From assembly GCF_023264675.1 (NCBI RefSeq), contig NZ_JAHFVG010000044.1, forward strand, positions 1 through 48,085: DNA of 48,085 nucleotides, read 5' to 3'. The notes beneath the pieces were generated by a model. It was not told where the DNA came from, ran no database searches, and saw only the letters and a program-made list of their open reading frames with translations. The DNA comes from Rhodococcus sp. (in: high G+C Gram-positive bacteria) (lineage in GTDB: Bacteria; Actinomycetota; Actinomycetes; Mycobacteriales; Mycobacteriaceae). The position numbers and the translations under genes are program-made. Shown in pieces: positions 41,622 to 48,085 of this stretch (position 1 is its first letter; each line of letters opens with the position of its first letter).

Positions 41622-42553
41622 TGTCGGGACGAAACCCTGCCGATGGGGTGGCGGCACGCAATGCCGCCCGGCACACCGAGCGCACGATACGGATGATCGA
41701 GCAGACACCCGCGCAGTTCCGTGACGACGTGCAGGCGTGGGTCACTGCGCTGGGCGGCCGCGGTCGACGTAAATCCAGACCGTTGACGGCAGTGACGATT
41801 GCCCTCTATCTCAATTTCGCGCTACCGGTCTTGCAGGAATGGGCTGAGACACACCAAAGTCTGCGATCTGTCGATACTGTCGACATCGAGCGCGCTCTCA
41901 GCCGTCACTCAGGGCAGTCGAGACATAACGTGCACACGGCCCTGAGGTCGCTCTTTCGCGGACTCAAACGCGAACGTCGCATCTTCGCCGACCCTGCCCG
42001 AGAGGTCGCTGGTCGGTACACCCGCAGGATCCTCAGACCGTTACGATCCGATCGCGTACATGGGCTCTTCGATCAGCTGACCAGGCCCGATGACCGGGTG
42101 ATTCTGGCGCTCGTCGCGGTCCACGCGCTGACGATCGAAGAGGTCATCGGCTTCCGACTCGACCATCTCGACCGTTCGGCAGGACGAGCAACCGTCACCC
42201 GGCCACACACCCGCCACACGTTCTGGTTGGACGAGTTCACCGCCGAGGTGCTCCGCGACTGGCTGATCTACCGTCAGCGTCGGTGGCCGACGAGCACGAA
42301 TCCGTACTTGCTGATTACCCGGGTGACTGCGCCTACCGCGCTGCCGGGCAGTCGCCACTACATCACCCGCCCATTCCGTGACCTCGGCATCACCGCCCGC
42401 GAACTGCGTGTCGATCGCATCCTCGACGAGGCCGCCCACAGCGGCGACCCGGTTGCCCTGATGACCGTGTTCGGTATCGGCACCACCACAGCGGTGCGCT
42501 ATGTCAGGACCGCGCACCCTGGCCGATTCGACGTAGACCCCACTGCACCCTGA
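41621..42553 (+). CDS. degenerate tyrosine-recombinase-like protein (second triad, third gene)
   Basis: 310 residues. Core-binding-like N-terminus (LTAVTIALYLNFALPVLQEWAET, HNVHTALRSLFRGLKRERRIF) and a catalytic-domain-like C-terminus in which Arg I is replaced (HALTIEEVIGFRLDHL) and the HxxR...Y set is missing; the end LRVDRILDEAAHSGDPVALMTVFGIGTTTAVRYV looks like a reused helix-turn-helix. Unlike its counterpart at 22914 it has no zinc ribbons. Expected to be a DNA-binding partner, not a catalyst. Confidence 0.65.
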   Translation: MSGRNPADGVAARNAARHTERTIRMIEQTPAQFRDDVQAWVTALGGRGRRKSRPLTAVTIALYLNFALPVLQEWAETHQSLRSVDTVDIERALSRHSGQSRHNVHTALRSLFRGLKRERRIFADPAREVAGRYTRRILRPLRSDRVHGLFDQLTRPDDRVILALVAVHALTIEEVIGFRLDHLDRSAGRATVTRPHTRHTFWLDEFTAEVLRDWLIYRQRRWPTSTNPYLLITRVTAPTALPGSRHYITRPFRDLGITARELRVDRILDEAAHSGDPVALMTVFGIGTTTAVRYVRTAHPGRFDVDPTAP

Positions 42554-42625
42554 CTCGATTCGAAGTTCAGCCAACGGACCGGTCGTCGCCGCAGGTTCGT
42601 AAACCGCTCGACGCAGCCAACGGCC

Positions 42626-42687
42626 TTCCGAAACATACGGGGAGGGGGTATGGTCTGACACGTTAGCCAGATACCCCTAGGGGGTAT
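42626..42687 (+). promoter_or_regulatory. copper-operon promoter with G-tract operator
   Basis: TTCCGA (42626-42631), 17-base spacer, TATGGT (42649-42654), then the palindrome ATACCCCTAGGGGGTAT (42671-42687) just downstream. This is the operator type of CsoR/CstR-family repressors, the C-terminal part of one being encoded at the window's right edge. Confidence 0.7.
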
Positions 42688-42710
42688 AGAGACAGTCGGA
42701 GGAGCGCGAC

Positions 42711-42941
42711 ATGATCACCACGCACTACAAAGTCACGGGCATGACCTGCGGCCACTGCGAAGCGTCGGTCCGGGAAGAAGTCGGTGCTGTGGTCGGGGTC
42801 GACACGGTCGAAGCATCAGCGTCGGCAGGAACGCTGACGGTGACGAGCATCGGCGAGCCCGACCACGCCCGGGTCATTGCCGCCGTTCGCGATGCCGGAT
42901 ACGCAGCCGAACCGCAAACCGCAGATTCGCCTACCGCGTAA
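42711..42941 (+). CDS. copZ: copper chaperone, HMA domain
   Basis: 76 residues forming a single heavy-metal-associated domain with the ligand motif MTCGHC at 11-16 (GMTCGHCEASVREEV). It should carry Cu(I) in the cytoplasm and hand it to the exporter encoded 34 bases downstream. GGAGGAG precedes the ATG. Cysteine spacing CxxC fits copper; silver is also possible. Confidence 0.9.
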   Translation: MITTHYKVTGMTCGHCEASVREEVGAVVGVDTVEASASAGTLTVTSIGEPDHARVIAAVRDAGYAAEPQTADSPTA

Positions 42942-42975
42942 CCGCTGAAGTCGTTGCAGGAAGAGGTATTTCGCG

Positions 42976-45171
42976 ATGAACAACCACACGCATTCTGACG
43001 TCGGAACGGCTAAGAGAGCTGGCGCGCAGTCGGGGCACGACACGTCCGAACGCAGCGCAGGCCACACCGGACACGGCGAGCACTCCGAACACGGAGGACA
43101 CACAGGGCATACCGGGCACGGTGGCCATGCCGGTCACGGCGATCACGTCGGTCACGGCGATCACGTCGGCATGTTCCGTCGTCTGTTCTGGATCATGCTG
43201 GTCCTCGCCGTTCCGGTGATCGTGGCATCGAACATGTTTGCGATGCTTCTCGGATACTCACTGCCGGACGCGTCGTGGATCGCCTGGGTCTCGCCGACGC
43301 TCGGCACCGTGATGTACGCCTGGGGCGGATCTCCCTTCCTCACCGGCGCAGTCAGCGAAATCCGTTCCCGTGCACCGGGAATGATGCTGCTCATCGCCCT
43401 CGCGATCACCGTCGCATTCATTGCGTCGATGGGCGCGAGCCTCGGCCTGCTCGATCATCAGCTCGACTTCTGGTGGGAACTGGCGCTGCTGATCGTGATC
43501 ATGCTGCTCGGGCACTGGATCGAAATGCGATCCCTCGCGCAGACCACCTCCGCTCTGGACTCACTGGCGGCGCTGCTCCCGGACACCGCCGAACGCGTCG
43601 ACGGCGACGATGTGGTGCCGGTGTCCCCGGCCGAGCTGCAGCGCGGTGATGTCGTCGTCGTGCGCCCCGGCGGCCGAGTACCGGCGGACGGCACCATCGT
43701 CTCCGGATCGGCGAGCATGGACGAGTCCATGATCACCGGCGAATCACGCACCGTCCGCCGCAGCGACGGCGACCAAGTTGTCGCCGGCACGGTAGCCACC
43801 GACTCCGGTCTGCGCGTCCAGGTCACCGCAGTCGGGGAGGACACCGCCCTCGCAGGCATCGGCCGCTTGGTCGCCGACGCCCAGAACTCGACCTCGCGCG
43901 CTCAGCGCATCGCCGACACGGCCGCCGGTTGGCTGTTCTGGTTCGCTCTCGGTGCCGCGATCATCACCGCCGCTGTGTGGACTCTGGTCGGGATGCCCGA
44001 CGACGCCGTCATCCGCACCATCACCGTGCTGGTCATCGCCTGCCCCCACGCCCTCGGACTCGCGATCCCGCTGGTGGTCTCCATCGCCACCGAACGCGCA
44101 GCCCGCGGCGGTGTCCTGGTCAAGGACCGGCTCGCACTCGAAACAATGCGCACGGTGGACACCGTGCTCTTCGACAAGACCGGCACCCTCACCAAGGGTG
44201 AACCCACCGTCACCGCAATCGAGGTGACAGACGGGCGCACCGCCGACGAGGTCCTCGCTTTGGCCGCTGCCGCAGAAGCCGACTCTGAACATCCCCTCGC
44301 CCGTGCCATCGTCGGCGCCGCACGCGCGCGGAACCTGACCGTCCCGGCTGCAGCCGGTTTTCAGTCGTCTCCCGCTGTCGGGGTCGCTGCGGACGTCGAC
44401 GGCACCCGCATTCAGGTCGGCGGGCCCGCGCTGCTCGAGCAGGAAAACGGATCCGAACTCGCTGTCGCCGACCGGTGGCGCGGCGACGGGGCGATCATCC
44501 TGCACGTCCTGGCCGACGGTGCTGTGATCGGTGCCCTTGCGCTCGCCGACGAGATCCGGCCCGAATCACGCACTGCGGTAGACGCGTTGCATGCGCGCGG
44601 AATCGCGGTGGTGATGATCACCGGTGATGCCGAAGCCGTCGCGAAGTCCGTCGCCACCGAGCTCGGTGTGGACCGCTACTTCGCGGGGGTGAAACCGGAA
44701 GACAAGTCCCACAACGTTGCTGAACTTCAACAGGAAGGGCGCACCGTGGCGATGGTCGGTGACGGAGTCAACGACGCACCGGCTCTCGCGCAGGCCGATG
44801 TCGGTATCGCTATCGGCGCGGGTACCGACGTTGCTATCGCGTCGGCCGGAGTGATCCTCGCCAGCGACGACCCGAGGTCGGTGTTGTCGGTGATCGAACT
44901 CTCGCGCGCCTCGTACCGGAAGATGAAGCAAAACCTCTGGTGGGCAGCGGGATACAACCTCATCTCAGTCCCACTTGCGGCAGGAGTGCTCGCGCCGGTC
45001 GGGTTCGTGCTGCCCATGTCGATCGGCGCGATCCTGATGTCGCTGTCGACGATCATCGTCGCCGCGAACGCGCAGTTACTGCGTCGACTCGACCTCACAC
45101 CCGACACCATCACCGGAGCGGTGAACGACGGGATTTCCAATGCTCCGTCGCAGCGCGAACCGGCACTGTAG
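42976..45171 (+). CDS. copB: CopB-type copper-exporting P-type ATPase
   Basis: 731 residues. A His/Gly-rich cytoplasmic tail (HGEHSEHGGHTGHTGHGG region, about 4-60) replaces the usual HMA domains. Then eight membrane segments, the actuator TGES, the transmembrane metal motif CPH (VIACPHALGLAIP), phosphorylation site DKTGTLT, and hinge GDGVNDAPALAQADVG. CPH assigns it to the P1B-3 subgroup, which exports Cu(II)/Cu(I). It follows copZ under the same promoter and ends before a strong two-way terminator. Confidence 0.94.
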   Translation: MNNHTHSDVGTAKRAGAQSGHDTSERSAGHTGHGEHSEHGGHTGHTGHGGHAGHGDHVGHGDHVGMFRRLFWIMLVLAVPVIVASNMFAMLLGYSLPDASWIAWVSPTLGTVMYAWGGSPFLTGAVSEIRSRAPGMMLLIALAITVAFIASMGASLGLLDHQLDFWWELALLIVIMLLGHWIEMRSLAQTTSALDSLAALLPDTAERVDGDDVVPVSPAELQRGDVVVVRPGGRVPADGTIVSGSASMDESMITGESRTVRRSDGDQVVAGTVATDSGLRVQVTAVGEDTALAGIGRLVADAQNSTSRAQRIADTAAGWLFWFALGAAIITAAVWTLVGMPDDAVIRTITVLVIACPHALGLAIPLVVSIATERAARGGVLVKDRLALETMRTVDTVLFDKTGTLTKGEPTVTAIEVTDGRTADEVLALAAAAEADSEHPLARAIVGAARARNLTVPAAAGFQSSPAVGVAADVDGTRIQVGGPALLEQENGSELAVADRWRGDGAIILHVLADGAVIGALALADEIRPESRTAVDALHARGIAVVMITGDAEAVAKSVATELGVDRYFAGVKPEDKSHNVAELQQEGRTVAMVGDGVNDAPALAQADVGIAIGAGTDVAIASAGVILASDDPRSVLSVIELSRASYRKMKQNLWWAAGYNLISVPLAAGVLAPVGFVLPMSIGAILMSLSTIIVAANAQLLRRLDLTPDTITGAVNDGISNAPSQREPAL

Positions 45172-45220
45172 GAGTTGATCTCGTCTCGGGAGTACAGCCC
45201 TGACAACTGTGGAACACGCT

Positions 45221-45266
45221 GATGGGCCGCACCCTCTCCGCCGGAGAGGATGCGGCCCATCGTTTC
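45221..45266. terminator. bidirectional terminator between copB and DUF305 gene
   Basis: GATGGGCCGCACCCTCTCC - GCC - GGAGAGGATGCGGCCCATC, 19 pairs with one mismatch, lies between convergent genes and is followed by GTTTCG. Confidence 0.85.
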
Positions 45267-45281
45267 GGGAAGCGGACCAGG

Positions 45282-45908
45282 TCAGCCGAGCAGTCGCTGC
45301 ATGGTGTCGATCTCCTGCTGTTGAGTCGCGACGATGGTGCGGGCCATCTCCAGGGCGTCAGGATTGGAACCGTCCGCTATTTCGGTGTTGGCCATCTCGA
45401 TGGCACCGGTGTGGTGGGCGATCATCATCGTCAACCACTGGCGGTCGAATTCCGGTCCCGACGCTACCATCAACGCGTCCATGTCCTGAGCGGTCATCAT
45501 GCCGCTGCCGGAGCTGTGGTCCATCCCGCCCATGTCACCCATGTCCATGTCGGGCATGGGCTGGCCCCACTCGGTCAGCCATGCCGTCATCTGGTCCATC
45601 TCGGGCTGTTGCGCGGCGGCGATCGCCGATGCCAGCGACAGGACCTCCGGGTTGTCGGTGCGGCCGTCCGCCAAGTCGGCCATCTCCACTGCTTGCGCGT
45701 GATGCGGGTACATCATCTGCGCGAACATCACGTCGGCATCGTTGAACTGCGCCGTCGAGCTCGCCGGCGCGGACGATGCCGGCGTCGAGGACATCGATCC
45801 CATCGAATGGCCATCCATCGACGAATCCGCCCCGTTGTCGCTACAGCCGACGACGAGGAACGCGCTCGCGGCGGCAGCAGCGATCGAGGCAATGACTTTG
45901 GTACGCAT
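45282..45908 (-). CDS. DUF305 lipoprotein
   Basis: 208 residues. ATG 45908 (AAGGAG eight bases ahead) starts a lipoprotein signal MRTKVIASIAAAAASAFLVVGC with lipobox Cys at 22. Two DUF305 repeats follow, each with an HH pair (YPHHAQAVEMADL and IAHHTGAIEMAN), and a Met/Asp-rich linker (MPDMDMGDMGGMDH) suited to copper binding. DUF305 proteins occur next to copper genes in actinobacteria and are thought to bind metal outside the membrane. Confidence 0.85.
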   Translation of the reverse strand: MRTKVIASIAAAAASAFLVVGCSDNGADSSMDGHSMGSMSSTPASSAPASSTAQFNDADVMFAQMMYPHHAQAVEMADLADGRTDNPEVLSLASAIAAAQQPEMDQMTAWLTEWGQPMPDMDMGDMGGMDHSSGSGMMTAQDMDALMVASGPEFDRQWLTMMIAHHTGAIEMANTEIADGSNPDALEMARTIVATQQQEIDTMQRLLG

Positions 45909-45993
45909 GAGGAAACTCCTTGTAAGAGTGAGTAGTACAGAGGATTCGATGTCGTTCGATCCGCCGACAGACACGCGTCTGACGGGCTCCCTG

Positions 45994-46422
45994 TCACACT
46001 CGCAAGGTCACCGATCTGTCCAACTCCCACAACGTCCACGGCGGCGCACGCCCCCACTCAGAGTCGGTGCGCCCAACGATCCGGTTAAGCAGCGTCGGTA
46101 CCGGGTCGATGGCTGCGCTCGTCACCGGGACCGTCAGCGCGGGCCACGACGCTGTCGTACCCACACAGGGATGCATCATCTGGTACCCCGACGGGCAGTC
46201 ATGTTCCCCGGTCATCACCGGAACCGACACCGAGTCGGCCATGTGAGACGGCGCTGCGAACGAGGCACGGCCGCCGCTCATCGACATGGACATCGAGCCG
46301 GTCACAGGCATCGACATCGGTGTCACCGAATGCATCAACAGCACACCGAACACCGTCAGTGCAATCAGTAAAGCTGCCGTCGGAGCTGTGCCCCGTCGAC
46401 CGTGCCGATTCACTGAGTGCAT
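45994..46422 (-). CDS. DUF6153-like small membrane protein
   Basis: 142 residues. One membrane segment at the N-terminus (ALLIALTVFGVLLMHSV), a Met/Ser-rich stretch (SMPVTGSMSMSMS) and an extracellular HDCPSGYQMMHPC segment with Cys and His that could bind copper. A G-tract operator and a TATCAT box sit directly upstream, so it is probably controlled with the copper operon. Domain number is from recognition only. Confidence 0.6.
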   Translation of the reverse strand: MHSVNRHGRRGTAPTAALLIALTVFGVLLMHSVTPMSMPVTGSMSMSMSGGRASFAAPSHMADSVSVPVMTGEHDCPSGYQMMHPCVGTTASWPALTVPVTSAAIDPVPTLLNRIVGRTDSEWGRAPPWTLWELDRSVTLRV

Positions 46423-46429
46423 GCGGCCG

Positions 46430-46459
46430 ATGATACCAACATATACCCCCTGGGGGTAC
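46430..46459 (-). promoter_or_regulatory. promoter and G-tract operator of the DUF6153-like gene
   Basis: TATCAT (46430-46435 on the minus strand) is seven bases from ATG 46422, a leaderless arrangement. ATACCCCCTGGGGGTAC (46443-46459) overlaps the -35 region and is the second operator of the type at 42671. Confidence 0.65.
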
Positions 46460-46495
46460 GCCTGTCTCGTCGCGTTCGGTCGTCGAAGCATTTCG

Positions 46496-47857
46496 TCATG
46501 TCTTCGAGGTGTCGAGTCCGAGATCTGTTGCGCGGTTGTAGTCGTCGTCGATGAGCACCACGCTGCGATGTTCCCGGTCGAGTAGTGAGGCCGCGATCGA
46601 GGCGCGATAGCCGGAGGCGCAGTGCACCCACACTTTGCCGTCGGGGACTTCTGCGAGTCGGTGCGGCAGTTCGTGAAGGGGGATATTCACCGCACCGGGG
46701 ATGTGGCCGTCCGCGTACTCGGACTGTTGACGTGTGTCGAGCACAGTGATGTCGGAGTCGGTTGCGGCAAGTCCGGCGAAGTCGGACACCTCGTAGGACC
46801 GCACGTGGCCGTCGCCGGCGAGTGAGTGAATCTCACCGACAGCCGAACCGGAGGGGCGGTCGATGCCGATGCGCGCCAACTCTCGAGTGGCATCGTCGAT
46901 TTGGTCGGAGGTGTCACCGATCAATGTCAGCGGCGCACCCCACTGGTAGAGCCATCCGAGATAGGTCACGAACGTCGTCGACAGCTCGAAACCGAGGGAG
47001 CCGTCGAGATGTCCAGCAGCGAAGGCGGTTCGTGCGCGGAGGTCGACGACCCACTGGCCATCGTCGATGCGCCTGCGTAGTTCGTCGGGATCGACAGGCT
47101 CCGGGGTGGACAGATCGATCGGGGCCGGACCTTCGGTGTTGATGACGCCCATGTGGGCGTAGTACGCGGGGTAGGCCGACAATCCTGCGATCAACTCGTC
47201 GACGTAGGTTTGTTCGTCCTGGGTCAGCGCGGGATTGGACTGTTGCTGTTCACCGATGGTCGACGAGTCGCCGCTGGTGGGGGTCGCGGAGCAGAAGCTA
47301 CCGAATCCGTGGGTGGGGTAGACCTCGACGTCGGCGGGGAGTTCGGCGGCGATTCGACGGACCGAGTGGAACTGGGCATGGGTGAGCTCGTCGGTGTGTT
47401 CGGAGCCGAGTAGGTCGGTGCGGCCGGTGGATCCGTAGAGCATCGAGCCGCCGGTGAAGATCGCGATCGGTTCGTCTCCGAGTTGCAGTACGTAGCTGAC
47501 GTGATGATGTGTATGGCCCGGGGTGTGCATGACCTGAAACGTCGCCGATCCCGCGTCGACGACATCGCCGTCCCCCACTGCCCGTCGCTCGAATTCGACC
47601 GGGTCACCCTCGGGCACAACGTATTCGGCTCCGGTAGCGCGTGCGAGTTCGAGGCCGCCGGTGACGTAGTCGTTGTGGATGTGGGTTTCGAGTACGTGGG
47701 TGATCGCGGCGTTCTTCTCCGCGGCCAGTGCCAGGACGCGGTCGATGTCACGTTGGGGATCGATCACGACGGCGATGCCGTCGTGGCTGATCAGGTAGCT
47801 GCGGTCGCCGAGGCTCGACGTTTCGATGATGGCGATGTCTGGATCGGTAGCGCTCAC
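46496..47857 (-). CDS. persulfide dioxygenase-rhodanese fusion (CstB/PDO-like)
   Basis: 453 residues. N-terminal metallo-beta-lactamase domain with the iron ligands THIHNDYVTGG and TPGHTHHHVSY. Then two rhodanese domains: the first lacks the active Cys (WVVDLRARTAFAAGHLDGS ... LIGDTSDQ), the second keeps it in CASGYRAS. Such fusions oxidise glutathione/mycothiol or CoA persulfide. GTG 47857 follows GGAGTACC. The repressor encoded just upstream (47915) is probably its regulator. Confidence 0.88.
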   Translation of the reverse strand: MSATDPDIAIIETSSLGDRSYLISHDGIAVVIDPQRDIDRVLALAAEKNAAITHVLETHIHNDYVTGGLELARATGAEYVVPEGDPVEFERRAVGDGDVVDAGSATFQVMHTPGHTHHHVSYVLQLGDEPIAIFTGGSMLYGSTGRTDLLGSEHTDELTHAQFHSVRRIAAELPADVEVYPTHGFGSFCSATPTSGDSSTIGEQQQSNPALTQDEQTYVDELIAGLSAYPAYYAHMGVINTEGPAPIDLSTPEPVDPDELRRRIDDGQWVVDLRARTAFAAGHLDGSLGFELSTTFVTYLGWLYQWGAPLTLIGDTSDQIDDATRELARIGIDRPSGSAVGEIHSLAGDGHVRSYEVSDFAGLAATDSDITVLDTRQQSEYADGHIPGAVNIPLHELPHRLAEVPDGKVWVHCASGYRASIAASLLDREHRSVVLIDDDYNRATDLGLDTSKT

Positions 47858-47914
47858 GGGGTACTCCTACGGTGTCGTCGGGTCGGCCTCGTTTCTGACG
47901 TGAAACGTCCTCGT

Positions 47915-48085
<171 letters not shown>

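Overview
The window looks like a high-GC actinobacterium of the Rhodococcus/Gordonia/Mycobacteriales type, and a mobile or plasmid-like region rather than core chromosome. Grounds: an Lsr2 nucleoid protein, ACR3 plus three ArsC-type proteins, start codons that sit 6-8 nt behind TANNNT -10 boxes (leaderless style), a ParB-family protein, an ArdC-like antirestriction protein and five tyrosine-recombinase or recombinase-like genes beyond the usual housekeeping set. No rRNA or tRNA gene and no CRISPR array was seen. Genus cannot be fixed from sequence alone.

Layout. (1) 0.1-7.5 kb: a broken IS3-type orfA, then a leftward block (BtrH/DUF4872 protein, SDR oxidoreductase, transglutaminase-like protein, and the three-part CYP153 alkane hydroxylase operon ferredoxin - P450 - ferredoxin reductase), with a divergent AraC regulator. 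(2) 7.7-14.16 kb: a Tn5053/Tn402-like transposition module, tniA-tniB-tniQ, followed by a tyrosine recombinase and a catalytically dead recombinase-like partner; one transposon end is readable at 14132-14155. It abuts the res-like site and gene of a serine resolvase (14.18-14.82 kb). (3) 14.9-22.9 kb and 35.2-40 kb: plasmid/ICE-like backbone: DUF4238 protein, winged-helix (possible Rep) protein, a structured non-coding stretch, a membrane pentapeptide-repeat protein, small unknown genes, ArdC, ParB, Lsr2 and a decayed DNA ligase. Four copies of a ~300 bp leader repeat stand directly in front of four of these genes. (4) 22,874-35,197: a 12.3-kb arsenic resistance element cleanly inserted into the ardC-like gene; removing it restores one reading frame. 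It carries its own triad (tyrosine recombinase - XRE - zinc-ribbon recombinase-like protein) and two arsenic operons. (5) 40.1-42.6 kb: a second triad with the same gene order. (6) 42.6-48.1 kb: copper/sulfur-stress cluster: CopZ, CPH-type CopB ATPase, DUF305 and DUF6153 proteins, a persulfide dioxygenase-rhodanese fusion and the 3' part of a CsoR/CstR-family repressor, with two G-tract palindromic operators.

How the genes work together. The CYP153 set forms a complete electron chain (NADH - reductase - ferredoxin - P450) for terminal hydroxylation of alkanes or fatty acids. In the arsenic element, ArsR-ACR3-ArsC-ArsC-ArsC'-CoADR-like-ArsO form one tightly overlapped leftward operon for arsenate reduction and arsenite export, while a fused ArsR-ArsN1 acetyltransferase faces an operon of a flavoprotein and an MFS exporter, a set that suggests organoarsenical detoxification. 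The copper cluster couples a chaperone and exporter to periplasmic/cell-surface copper proteins and to persulfide handling.

The strongest novel signals are the recombinase-XRE-dead-recombinase triad found twice (once as a demonstrably precise insertion), the four leader repeats with paired GAAAACTTTTC palindromes, and the tyrosine recombinase pair attached to a tni module.
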